Assembly (NCBI RefSeq): GCF_033958435.1
Contig: NC_134137.1
Location: 108,448,501-108,512,500 of the forward strand
Length of the DNA stretch: 64,000 nucleotides
Direction: 5' to 3'
Source: Carettochelys insculpta
Lineage: Eukaryota; Chordata; Testudines; Carettochelyidae
The position numbers and the translations under genes are program-made. The notes below the pieces were generated by a model. The model saw nothing but the letters and a program-made list of their open reading frames with translations, was not told the DNA's origin and did not search any database. This document shows, piece by piece, positions 35,601 to 49,100 of this stretch (position 1 is the first letter of the stretch; the number at the start of each line of letters is the position of its first letter).

Positions 35601-38600
35601 GGGCCAGGCGCGAGTAGTGGTACAGTGGACTTCCACATTCAGCGCCCTTCCTTTGGGAGCCAGCTGGCGTCTTCCTGGTTGCTCCGGTGTCTCTCCTTTC
35701 TCACAGGAGTGGGCACAAGCTTGTGAAGGTCTTAAATGAGGCACTGTCTTCATGGGGAGCTTGTGGGGGCGGTCCTTGGACTAGGTGTTGTCCAAACAGA
35801 CAAACCCACACGTTTGTTCAGAAAAGCTTGTGCCCAGTATAATAGGGTGTATGTTGTAACTGCAGGAAAGCAGTTCTCAGGACGGTTGTAAGGCCAGACA
35901 CTTGGCTGGTATAAATCAGCAAGTCATGCCAGTTTGTTATTGACATATCCAGCTCTGAGCTTGTTGTGCTAATATGAGCTTGGATCACTCTGCATTACAG
36001 ACCTGCATCGGGAAACTCTGTTAGTTGAGTGTGAAAAATCTACGTGTCTGTCCTGAGCATCATAATTGTATCGGCCTAACTTGTTTTGTAGACTGCTGTG
36101 TCAATGGAAGAACTTCTGTCAACATAGCTACCACATCTCCAGCAGATGGATTAAATCCCTTCTGTGTAGGAGGGTCTTTGCTTAAGTGCTGCAGTGGCTC
36201 AGCTATCCCAATGCAGTGTTTTACGTGGAAAACTGCCATTTGAGATAAATGCTACACCCCAGACCTCCTGCCCTCAACTTCTATTTCTGATGCATGAGCC
36301 AATCAACTTCAATATTATAACTTGATATTTAGCACACTGAAATGTTCAGCTGCAATTTTTTATATGTTGTGTAAAGTTTGTCTTTGTGCTCTCCTTTGAA
36401 AAGACATTTAACCTTACCCTGTACAAGAAAGTTAATCATTTAAAAAAAAATGTAGCAATGAGTTCAGTCTCTCTTCCCTTGACCATTTTTTCTTTTGTTT
36501 GTTTACTTGTCACTATTCTGTTGACTAGTTTAGCCAGTCTTGTTTGCCATGAATCTTCAGTAATGAGTCTTAGCTTGTTTCCACGCTACTGCGGAAGATC
36601 AACCCAATCAGGGTTGATCTTCTGTGGCTTTGTTTCTTGCATGCATGAAATGGCACTTTCTGGGGTCAATGTTGAGAACCACTCATTGATCTGTAGCAGC
36701 AACAAAGGGTCCTGTGGCACCTTATAGCCTAACAGAAAAGTTTAGAGCATGAGCTTTCGTGAGTTAACTCACTTCTTCAGATGCTGGTCCTGGTCCTGGA
36801 CCAGCATCTGAAGAAGTGAGTTAACTCACGAAAGCTCATGCTCTAAACTTTTCTGTTAGTCTATAAGGTGCCACAGGACCTTTTGTTGCTGCTACAGATC
36901 CAGACTAACACGGCTACCCCTCTGATACTCATTGATCTTGTGTGAGGACAGCCATAGCGGTCAATCGCTGGTGGTTAAGTTGACCTTTTCTTTTCTTTTC
37001 TTTTTCTTTTAAGCTATGTTATTGGCATAGCTACAATTGCGTATCAGCAGTTGACTGCTGTGTGTAGTATAGACATAGACTTTTGTAGAGTCCTCCATTT
37101 TCAATTCTGTAGTATGATTGTCACATAAGGAGTTTGGGTTGGCTGAAAGTGACCATCTGATGCAAACAATCCTACTATAATATTTTTGGGGTTAACCTTT
37201 ACCCTTCCAGAAAGTTGAAGGTAAACCAATTCAGTAGTCCAGTGACAGTGTAAGACACTTCATGCATCAGCTGTTTCTGGACAGAGGCATTGACAGGGCT
37301 TTCCTACTGCCCAGTCTAAGAATTCTGCAGAAAGGATGCAGTGTGGCTGCCTGTGGTTCCTTAAGGCAAGTTGCCTGGGAGTGGATATTTGAAGTAGTCG
37401 AGGGGGGAGGAGGAGCTGACTTAAGGAATGGATGCAAAGGAGGGCCCCAACTAAAGGGGGAAATATGTGACCTCCCCCATGACTCCCCGTATGACTACTT
37501 CCTGCTGTGATTCCAGCCTGGGGCCCTTGTGCGCTCTTCATCCCACGTTACCTCAAGCACATGGGGCAGGGGGGCCTCTGTCCTCCTGGTCTGCTGAACA
37601 CAGACTTTTGAGCTGCAGGGCTTTCTGGAATGGCAATAGTTTTTTAAAAGGCAGAACAGGGGGCTGCTTGGCAGCCCCACACTAGCATCTCCTACAGCCT
37701 AGTTGTATCATCTCCATCCCTTCTGTACAGTTGATCTCTTGAAGTCTGTACAGTCACAACTGAGGACAGGGCTGTAAATGACACCAGAACAGCCATGCTG
37801 GAGGACTTGCTGGTGTGGGGTGTTGGCTCCTGGGAGCAGCAAGCCTATGCTCTGCTCCTTTTTCTGTTGTGGATTCTGGGAGAGTGCTGTAGTTCAGGCT
37901 CTCTCAGGAACTGTAGCGAGGGGAGGGGGGTGGGAGGAGCAAAATGTGGGCCCCATGCCAGGAACTCTTCCAGCCATGTCCTCTGTCAAGGCTGTACAGA
38001 CCCCAGCAGATGCAGATGATTTGGAAGGGTTGGAGGCAGTGCAGCCATGCTGGAGGAGCTGCTGTCATGGGCCCCAGGGAACAGCCCCTAAGTTTGGCTC
38101 CTTTCCATTGAGGTTCCCTGCTGAATGTGCCCCTCTGTCATCTGGGGAGGGGCATGTGGTCCTTGCCCTTCCCACCTGTCATTGATTTAGCTGATCAGCA
38201 GAACTCTGAGCTCAGCAGAATAGAACCGGTCAACAATATTGTACCTCTTAAGTATACTGGCAGCAAAGCTGACATACTACATGTCCTAGGAAAGGGAGGT
38301 CTTCGGCAGGTGAGTGATAAAAGCCCTGTTGTAACACCTTCCATTTCTCTTTGGAGTTGCCAGGAAATGGAAGGATGGCTTAAAAATTACATGGCACAGA
38401 GCAGTGTTAAATGTTTTGAGACCACAGAACACCAAACTAATTTTTATGTGGAACACCTATGAAAAGTTTCTTAAAAAAACTGTCAGACCAAAAAATACTG
38501 AACAACACACACAGCAAAAACACAAAATGAAGGAATTTAATCAGGGGTCATAGCAATGAAGAAGTAACACTGAATCTGATTTTAATAACAGGAAAAATAT

Positions 38601-40096
38601 ACATGTACCACACATCCTTGCTAGTTGCTACCCTGCCACAATGCAACTGCAGGCTACTCTTGGAACACCAGCATTTCGTGGAACATAGTTTAAGAAGCAC
38701 TGGCATAGAGGCCTTGGTACCTGTTCAATGGAGCTCAGACACTGAAGCTTAGGAGCAGAGGTCTTGCATTCAGTTTTTCCGTAGAGCCTGTGCCAAATCC
38801 TCCCTAGGGGGCCAGTGGATACCCTTCTCTGGCAGGGCTCTTTGGAAGGGGGTCTCCACACGTTTCCCCCTCCTCCAATGTGTCCTTTTGGCTCTGACAC
38901 CACTACCACCAGTGCAGCGGGTTGAAAGAGGTTCTGGCTGCTAGCTCTGCACCATTGCTAACATCTTCCTATTGTCCATGGGAGCTGAGTACATGGGTGT
39001 CCCATCCTGGACCCAAAGCTTTTCGGGGGGTGGGGGGGGGGAGTGTCCCATGGTGGCTGCCTCAGCCTATACAGTAGCCAGTTCTGTTTGGCCACCAGCT
39101 CCCAACTAGCTCATGTTGGAGCTGGGGAGCTCTGCTTCCCGTCCCCACTGTGAAATGGAGCGACTGGATTGACCTGGGAGATAGCAGCCTCTGCTCTGCC
39201 ATGTCGCTGTGCATCTCCACGGCTCCCACAACTATGGTAGTGTGGCGGGGATGATGACACCTGGCTCTTGCTGCTGCCCCATACCTGGCTCACTGGTAAT
39301 CCATGAATCCCTTGGGGGCAGGTACTAGTGGGAAGAAATGTGATTTGGGAGAGGGAGGAGCAGGACCTGGACTTTAGACTAAGGGTATGAACACGTAGCC
39401 AGGGCGGCCGAGACTGGAGCACAGCTGCTGAGATAGGCCAGATTGTGGAACTGCTCAGGCTGCAGATGGGCCAGACTTTGACTTGCTTAAGGGCAGGCAC
39501 CCTTCCCACAGAAGTGAAAATATTTTGTGAGAAAAAAGTTTGTAGATCATATGAATAACTTTACTGAAGTATATTTAGTAAATTCTTAGATCTCTTATGA
39601 ACATGTATCATAACTAGTGAGGTGTATAATAGAAAAACTAGACTGTCACTGACTTTCTTAAAATGGATTCTAAGCCAAACAGGAATAAATTGGAAAGCTT
39701 AGTTTCTTGCTCTAGATGTTGACATATATAATTTAATTGAAATAATTGAGGGGAAACCTGTAATTAGACAAAATGCATTATGGGTGGGCAGTAGCTTGTC
39801 ATACTTAAGTCTGAAACTTATAAACTAAGCCCATTACAAATCCAGTTTCTAAATATCTCTTCCAAAAAATCTTTTCTCTGTGCCAACCTCACAATCTTGC
39901 AGTACTTCATTCCGGGGCTGGGTGGGGGTGGGGGTGGGGGGTTTAAAGGAAGTTAACTAGTAAACAGTTAAGTTTATTTGCTCTCCTACCTGTAGTTCCA
40001 AAATGACTTGATTTTTAGCTATTCCAAATTTGAGAGTGTGCTATGGAGTTAAACATGAAAATGTTTCTCCACTGCCTTATATTAGAATTTATTTTG

Positions 40097-40133
<37 letters not shown>

Positions 40134-43100
40134 GTGCTCACTTGCAACCTACAGTTTGAGAACCCCTGCTTTACCTCTATTTTAATATCAAAACAAAAAA
40201 AAGCAGTAAAGTAGCACTTTAAGGACTAACACAATAATTTATTAGGTGAGCTTTTGTGGGCCAGACTCACTTCCTCAGACCATAGGTCTGGCCCACGAAA
40301 GCTCACCTAAGAAATTATTGTGTTAGTCCTTAAAGTGCTACTTTACTGCTTTTTTGTTTTGATAGTACACAGACTAGCACGGCTTTCTCTCTGTTACTAT
40401 TCAACATGCAAGGCACTCCATTTTAATAGGGTCACAAAGGTCTGGTGTTACACTTGCTGGGGTCCTGGGCCAAAACTTAAGCCTGAGTTCAAGCCCAAAC
40501 CACTCCATCGGGGCTTCAGCAATAAAATGCCCGTTCCCCTGGGCAGAAGCCCTTGGTCAGCTGCTCCTGCAGCCTCCTTTCTGTCTAGACCCTGCATCTC
40601 CAACTGCTCTTTCACCTTACCTTCCACCGAGACTCTATCTCTTACCCATACCCTGCACCTTACCTCCTCCTGAGATTTCGCCGTCCTCCTGCACCCTCCT
40701 TCTCAAGCTCCATCCTGCTCTCTTGACAGCTCCCTCCTGCACATTGAACTGCCTCCTTTTTTGGAAGAGGGGGGGGGTGTCTCTACTTCAGAGTCTAGGG
40801 ATGCTCCACAAAATCTGCTAGCCCTGGGCTTGCAGAAGAGTTAATTTGGCTTGGGATTCAGGATCGAAGTTGTGAGGTGCCTCTGTCAAGGGCCTCATCA
40901 ATCAGGACTGGTGCTCCCCCCATGTGTCAGTGGCCTCCCAACACAAAAAGGTTTGAAATGGTGAACATCGCCACATGCAGTAAATGGAAAGCATATTAGA
41001 CTCAACAGATCTAAAAGTTCTGAAGACAAAGTGGCTTGTTAGAGCTGCGCACATGGAGCACCCTCTGCCCGCTCTGTGTGTGTGCCCTACCGCTTGATGG
41101 GACAAGTGCATGGCACCAGTGGCGGAGGTGGCTCCTCCTGCAGCTCCCTGTGGTTCTAGGTGCCTCCCCAGTTGTGGCGGCAGTGGTTCCAGTGGTGGGG
41201 CAGCTTGCATGGTGGCATTGGCTCCAGTGAGTCACTGGCAGTTTGTGCAGGGGAGTGGGTGCCTGGCTTGGGGGTTGAGGGGCAGTGCTGGGCTTGGGAG
41301 GGGGCACACAGGCTGTGGCAACTGTTTTTCTGGGACATCACTGTTTTAGATGCAATATACCATGTTCCTGGGACTGTGCTGAGCATGCAGCTGCCATCCA
41401 GCTCATGGATACCAAACTGAGCGCTGCCCTGGTAGTTAAATGAGTGGCAAGCACTTTAGAAGCTTGTGGCCCTGAATTTCTACCAGTTAGTGGAAGTCCC
41501 TTTGTTATGTAAGTGTGTCAGTCCACTAATTGTTTCCTGCTATACTAGACTGTCAGCATTGGTAAAGTTCATGTGATGGTGGATGGATTTTCAGTAATGG
41601 GGTCCATGAACTGAGAGAGGGTGATAAGGCGCTCATATTCCCTATTTTAGCACCAGCTCACCTTGCCGCAGTGGATTAAGAGAAGAAGCTTCTCTTCTGT
41701 GGTTCTGCAGTTACTGATATATTAATGGGGATGCTTTACCAGATTTGATAAGGTGCTATCACCCCCTCCCCATCCCAGCCATGCCCCTCAAGCCTCTGCC
41801 AATGGGGGCTACTCCAGCCTGCTGCAGCCTCACAGGGCTGGAGGAACCCCATGCCCACAATGGGTGGGGGAGGAGGTCTGCTCCATCCCCTACTGGTTAA
41901 CTATAACTGATAAGCCTCATCTGTTTTAGGGTGAAGTCTACTGGTTAAACATAACATCCATAGCATTGATGCTGTCTAGTCAGGGAAGGTGCATGACACT
42001 CCCATCCTTAAGAATGCAGGCATGTTCAGAAAGCTGCAAATGGAGATATTTTGTCAAGGCTGGTACATGTGGCATTTCTTTATCAATGCTGTCAGGATCA
42101 CAGGGAACCTAGCTTACTACTTGTTTCTGTGGCTTGTGATGCTGGTGGCTCATCAGGTGCAGAATAACAGCTAAATGTGCTTTTGGTAGATTGAAAGCAC
42201 CTTGTACAATAAGAAGTAGTGGGTGCTTCCCATTAAGCGTAATTGTTTTGGTACATACTAATGCTTTATGAAGTAGAATATGATATAATGTACCAAAACC
42301 AGTGCAAACTAAAATTGGGCAATTGAAAACAAATGTGTTAATGGAATGGAAGTTATTTTATTTCAGGAATTAAAGGAGAAATCATTCGTGTCTGCTACAT
42401 AACAAAAAAGCAGTCAAGTAGCACTTTAAAGACTAACAAAATAATTGATTAGGTGATGAGCTTAGTGGGTCTGTCCCACGGTCTTCAGGCCATAGCCATA
42501 CCAGAACAGACTCAATATTTAAGGCACAGAGAACCAAAAACAGTAATCAAGGAGGACAAATCAGAAAAAAATGATCAAGGTGAGCAAATCAGAGAGTAGA
42601 AGGGTGGGGGGAGGTCAAGAATTAGATTAAGCCAAGTCAGCGAATGAGCCCCTAATGACTCAGAAAATTCCCATCCCAGTTCAAACCACATGTTAATGTG
42701 CCAAATTTGAATATAAAAGACAGCTCTGATCCAACTGACAGAGACTGAAAACTACAAGATCTTTACCAAATATTCAAAACCGTGAATTATCCACCAGGAG
42801 AAATGAAATAAATAAAAAAAAAAATAAAAAAAAAAAAATTGACAGGACCAGACAAATACCCAGAGACTAGCTACTCCAAGATCAGCCCAAGAAAGCCAAG
42901 AACAGAACACCACTGGTCATCACCTACAGCCCCCAACTCAAACCACTGCAATGAATTACTAAAGACCTACCACCTATCCTTAATCAGGACGCCACACTCC
43001 AGAAGGCCCTAGGTGACATGCCTGTTCTCTCCTACAGACAATTTCCCAACCTTATGAGGATCCTCACCAACAGCCACAGTCTATACCCCAGGAATACCAG

Positions 43101-46100
43101 TCCTGGAACCGTTCCTTGCAACAAAGCCTGCTGCCAGCTTTGTCCACATATCTACTCTGGAAATACCATCACTGGACCTAACCAGGTTATTCGCAGAATC
43201 ATGGGCACATTCTCATGTTCCTCAACTGACATCATATATGCCATCATGTGCCAACAATGCTCAGATGCTTTGTATGTTGGACAATCTTCTAACTCCCTTG
43301 GACAAAGAGTTAATGGGCACAAAACAGACATAAAAACACTCCTGATCACAAACCAGTTAGTCAGCATTTTAATGGGGTGGGCCATTCTGTTAATAACTTA
43401 AGAGTTTGCATGTTACTGAAGAAAAACTTTCACACCACTATTGAAAGGGAGACAGCTGAGCTGTCTTTGTATATTCAAATTCGGCATATTAACATGTGGG
43501 TTTGAACCAGGATGGGAACTCTGAGTTGCTATAGGGGCTCGTTTGCATACTTGGCTTAATCTAATTCTTGACACCGCCCCCCCCCAACCCTCTACTCTGA
43601 TTTGCTCACCTTGATCATGTTTTTCTGACTTGTCCACCTTGCTTACCGTTTTTGGTTCTCTGTGCCTTAAATATTGAGTCTGCTCTGGTATGGCTATGGT
43701 CTGAAGAAGTGGGTCTGCCCCACAAAAGCTCACGTAATGGATTGTTTTGTTAGTCTTTAAAGTGCTATTTGACTGCTTTTTGTTTCTATAGTGTATAGAC
43801 TAGCATGGCTCCCTCTCTGCTACATAGTGACAGAGAGAGTCTTTAAAGTGCAACATGACTGCTTTTATGTCTGCTACAGTTCATTTTGGCTGCAAGTATA
43901 GCAATGGTGGCGCACTCAGGTCAGTGTGTGTGTGGTTCTCTTTACTCTACCCAGCAGGGACTTGGAGTGATGTGTGTCTTGATGCCAGATGGAATGTTGT
44001 AGGGTGATGTTAAAATGGAGTTCTCCATTGACCGCAAAGGGAGGTGTGCCTATGCTCATTGAACCTGTAAGTCGATAAGAGTCTGTAGCATCTGTGTTTG
44101 CTGCCCCAGAAGCAGCATTGTAACCTGGTGCATCTTTCTCTTTTTTCCTGCTGGAATTCCTGGGCTTTTCTCCTGTCTGCTTTTTTGCTCCCTTACCATC
44201 TGAAACAGTCATGCTCCAGGCTATCTGTTTGCAGGTCAATGCAGCACTGGCTTGGAGGCTCTCGATGAACATTCCTCCTACGTTTTCTTCTTTCTCCTAC
44301 TTGTTGTGGTCCAGCTTTCATGGGTGTTGGGGCGGGGGGGGGGGAGGTAAAATGCAGTTATTGAATGAATGTGTGGTCACAATACAAAGCAAAATTTAAG
44401 TTTTAGAACTCCCCCTGGCACCCCTCTTTTCACAGTTTTAAACCAGGCTTATTGACCTTTTGGTTTTGAGGTGCCTCTGAACAGTACTGCTTCCCAGTGC
44501 TGTGTGAGTAATGGAGGGGGAACAAATTGGTAACAAAAAAAAAAAACTTATTCCCATGGTTTTGAGTGTAGGCTGGTGGCATGGACCACTGGCACTATTT
44601 TTTTTTCCACAGGTAGTGGTGATTTTTAGATAATGTCTTGCTCTTAGGAGTAACAGAGATGCAGAAAGCAGAGTTGCTGCTGGTATTCTGAAGTCACCTG
44701 GCCCTGTGTGCTCCTGGCTTTGCTGCTATGGTGACAGCCCAAGTCATTGCAGATCGGTGTGATAAAGTGTCTTACTATGAAGGAAGAAAGGCATTTACCA
44801 TCCCTAGAAGCTTTTGGGAGAGGATTGCGGTGTATCCCTTTTATAAGTTTCTTCAAGGTCTTTTGAGGGGTGCCCCCATGTATACAAACTGCTTCATGTT
44901 GCCTTCCCACCAACTCCGCAGGGGAATGAAAAGCAGATACCAACTCTGCCTCTGTTTGTTGTACTGCTACCTCTTCTCGTATGAATGCATGAATGAGATC
45001 ACTATGCAGTTTTGTGGAGGCTGGGCTCCATCTGTGTACTTAAACACTGTAACAGGATATGGATTCTTAAGCTTTGTCTTAGGGTTTCTTTCCCCTACAA
45101 TGGACTCAGCTGCTGGAGTTGACAAGACAGTGGTGGAGTCTTGCATGGATTCTGGATCTTGGCATAGCTGAACCTTCCTGACTGTATGTCCTCTCCTGTC
45201 TTCCTTCTCTTGGCTGTTCAGGGGGGCTTGCAATGCTGGGCTCTTCAGAGGTATCTGTTTTCTGAAGGATACTAGTGGGGTCTCCACCAAGCATGATATG
45301 CAAATTGTATTAAAAGCAGCAAGTGTGTGGCTCAGCATCTGATTACCTGTTGGTCCTGAATGGCCTTTTGGTATTCCTGCTGCCATTCCTTCGCGTTCAG
45401 GCAGCACTACTGTTAATGCACATAATACTTCATTGGCTGTGTCTCCACTGCAATCTGCCTGCCCAAGGTCTGTGTTTCCAGAACTGCTCTATAGTTGTGT
45501 TTATACATTAATTCTTTCCATGCCAAGAGATCCAGTGCCTCCTGCCTTTTCCAGGTAGGAATATGTCTGGAGCACGAAACCAGTATGGTCCATTGGGCAG
45601 TTGTCAGCACCAAAAAAAAATGCTGCTAGGTATGTTCCTTTAACTGGGGAATCAGGAAGAGCTTTGCAAAATGTGTGTGTGACTCCTGATCTGTGTGAAC
45701 CTGAGCAGTGGAGTTTGATTGTGGCCAGTGGCTAGCATTGTGGGACAGCTGCTGGAGGACTGTCAGGGTCAACCTAGGTTACAGTATCTGTGCTTGTACT
45801 ATGTCAACCATGATAAGCCAGCCAGCCAACCAACCAGTGCTGAGTCGTGGTGGGTGTACTGCTTTGCTGTAATGCATGTGTTTACATCAGTAGTTGGTAA
45901 ATTGGAGAATATCATCTTATTGTAAATGTTTTCCTACTCGCTTTATAGACATCTTGGCTAGCTCCAGAGCTGTCAAAACAGGCTCAACCAATGTTAGAAA
46001 AAAACAAAACAATGTGACTTAAGTTTGTGTGTGGCTTGTTTAAAAATGTAACTGCGATGCATTAATTGAGTTAGATTACAACTCTGCTGTCTTCTCATGG

Positions 46101-49100
46101 CTGCTGTGGCTGCCCAAGTGGTCACTGTACTGTATTGCTGTTCCCTGTGCTTGCTGCCCCCAGTGGTGAGTCTGAAGTATGTCATACCCCTTTTGGTGCC
46201 CTCCTGTTTCCAGGTTTAGGAAAATCTTGGATTTCATGCATTTCCCAATTTCCAGGTACAAGCACCTTGATTAAAGTTGGGCTAAGAGGAAGGTGCATAC
46301 CAAATTTCATGGTCTTGGCTTTTGCATTAGAAGAGGAGTTCTTGAACAGGAAGATGCACTCTAAAATGTATAGTAGAAAATAATAAAAAATTGAATATGG
46401 CTTCTTGCTCCGTTCTTTAACTGCATGACAGCTTTTCTGTTCTGATAACAGGTGTTTACAATAAATTCTAAGACCTTAAATACATCTTAATTAGCACCAT
46501 TTCTTCCCTTCTAAATTGCTTTGTTAGTGCACAAATCTCCTTTTCCTGTGCCTTCAGAGTTAAGTTGCTTTGTACCAAGTTGTTTACAGGAATGTTTAGT
46601 AGTCTGCTGTTGTAAATTACTGTAGGCTGAAACACTGAAATCTGAGATTTTTCATCCAGCTACATCCATGGTCTGGCAGAACCATGGACTTTCCAGGACC
46701 ACAGTGTCCTGGGGTGTGGAGGGGGAGGGGCCAGCATGACTAGGTGCCAGAGCCCATGGTAGGGCAGCCACAGCTAGGCTGGTGGCGAAGTGGGTAGGTT
46801 GGGGGGAGAGAAGCAGTGGCCTGGAAGCCTGGGCCAGGAGCAGCTGTGAGCTTGCCTTATCCTGGAAGGAGTGTTTGGAGCTAGGAAGCCAGCAGCTTGG
46901 GCTGGGGAGTGGCAGCTTGCAGGGGTTCATGGCCAAGGCTGTGCAGCCCAGGGAAGCTGGCTGGGGCTGGAAGAAAGTGGACTGGAAGTCATGGCTGAGG
47001 CCAAGGAATGGCAACTGCTGCTGAGCTGTAGCTGGGGAACCTGCAGGGGTCAGGCAACAGCTGGGAGGGGAGCCCAGGAGCTGGAATGCCACCATTGGTT
47101 TCCTCTGGTCTTGCAAAATCCCTGGTCCTACATGGCTCAGATTCTGATAGTGCCATACCACAGAGGTTCAACCTGTATTGTTGTTTGTGTTGGTTGGTTG
47201 TTGTTTATATATACACTTGGTCCACATCTCTCTGATGGATAGCAGCACCTCTTCCATGCAATTTTTATTCTTTAGGACATGCCTATGATTCTGACTCATT
47301 CTGTATGAAGAGCTACCTCTACCTGGTTTCTCTGGGATAAATCCTGCTCCACTGATTGCATTGAAGTCTGAGGAAACCAGGTTTTCACCCTTTTTCTCTG
47401 ACTGTCTCTCAAGTACTTAGACTCTACTTTGACCCCCTTGCTTCTCTGTGCTCTGTCACTTCCCCTTAAGCCTGACCTTCATACTTCTGGGCCCTTGAGT
47501 GAGTACTCATGACACCTAGGAGTGTAGGAACAACTTGTACAGTAGGAATGCTGAGAGTCGCTGAACCAAACTGTAAACTCTGTATGTGATGAAAACCATA
47601 AAGCACTTCAAGGTAGGGGGTGTAGCACTAGTTCCCACACCTATCACAAACATGGATGTTCAGATGACTGACTGATTATTTGTGTTGCCTGGAAGTGTTA
47701 CTAATCTGCAAAAAAACTTAAAATGAACCTGCCTGACTACTCTCTGGTAAACTCCTCATAAGATAGCGATACTTTCAGAGTCAGATAAAAAGCAACCGTC
47801 ATCTGAAACGGCTTACGCTGCTACATTGTTAGGTGCAGACTCTTCAAAAATGGTATATTTAGATATGCACATAAAAAGCTTCAGAGAATCTACTGGTCTA
47901 CAGTTGTGGGGCTTCCTAAGTGTTACTGAACCTGTTGTTGCCAATAGCCATCTCTTTCTCTCCCCCCTGCCCCCCTTAAAGTGTCATTAGCAAAGAGAAG
48001 CCCAGTATAAGAGAGAGCATGTATTTATCTTAATGCTGCTTTTCCGAGTAAACAATCTAAATGAACTTTTATAAGAGAGAACTTAGTTTTGACTGGGCAA
48101 AGTTCACTCTGACTTTGGCAGGAAGCATACGTGTGAAGGGCACATCTGAGCTTGCTGTCCAAGCTGGGCAAAACACACAGTATCTTTCTGTAAGATTCCT
48201 CTTTGTCTGAGGGTTTATATCCCTATCAAAACTCATTTTATAAAGTCTTATCCTGCTCACTCCTTTTGACTCACTTGCAACTTCTGATGATGAGTTTTAT
48301 ACAGGATTATTACAGACTGTGTGAAAAGTATATTAGGAGTTGCCACAGTTATATCAGATCTTTAATCATGCCATATGATGGGTATCACTGACTTAGCATT
48401 ATAAGAATCTATAAGTGAAAAATATTATAATACTTTGCTGTTCTGACTGTTTTGCTCTATGTTCTGCAGTGGTCTTAATTAAGTTGTCAACAGTAGTGCT
48501 CTATTATCTTTCCTGAATTGAAAAATGGGATTTAGAAACTCTTAGGTATAAGAGTAGTTGAATTACTCCATCAGGTGTGAGTTATTTATCAGCAGTGAGT
48601 TTCTTTGCTGTTCTTCTAGTGCTGTGACTTGAACTGCTCTCTCTGAAATTGCTCAGTTTCTTCCACTCTTGGCTAATCTAAATAAGTCTCTTACTAGAAG
48701 ACTTTGCTGCCTAACTGTTCATAGGTTTGTTCACATAACTATTTCAATTTATTAAACACTGCTGCTAGTAAAGAACCTTCTAATGCTTTGCATTTTTTTG
48801 TCGTGTGCTCTGCTTTTAGCAAAACTGGTAGTACAGGCTGAACCTCTCTTGTCTGGCACCCTTAGGACCAGACTTATGCTGGATGAGAGAATTTGCTGAA
48901 CCATGGAAGGTTGTTATTGTCTATCTCATTACCAACACTTGCACCGCTTACTGTGCTCTTAGACTTTTTTAAGGGTAAAGAACAGAACAGAACACTGGAA
49001 AACTAGGATTGGTGGCTGTAAAACTTTTTATGGGACTGTGAGAAACTTAGCCACACCCACGTAAGTGGTCACCTGGCAAACTAAAATCATGCCGCTTATG

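Noticed and set aside
34618..35739. 373-codon open frame overlapping PCCA exon 1 in another frame
   Set aside because: It lies wholly in the CpG island, starts inside a Penelope-related repeat and reads as Arg/Pro/Gly/Ala-rich low-complexity protein. The true frame is fixed by the PCCA exon 1-2 join.
44728..45407. Open frames of about 147 codons on both strands in PCCA intron 1
   Set aside because: No domain, no supporting splice sites, and each is the shadow of the other. Left as unrecognised sequence.
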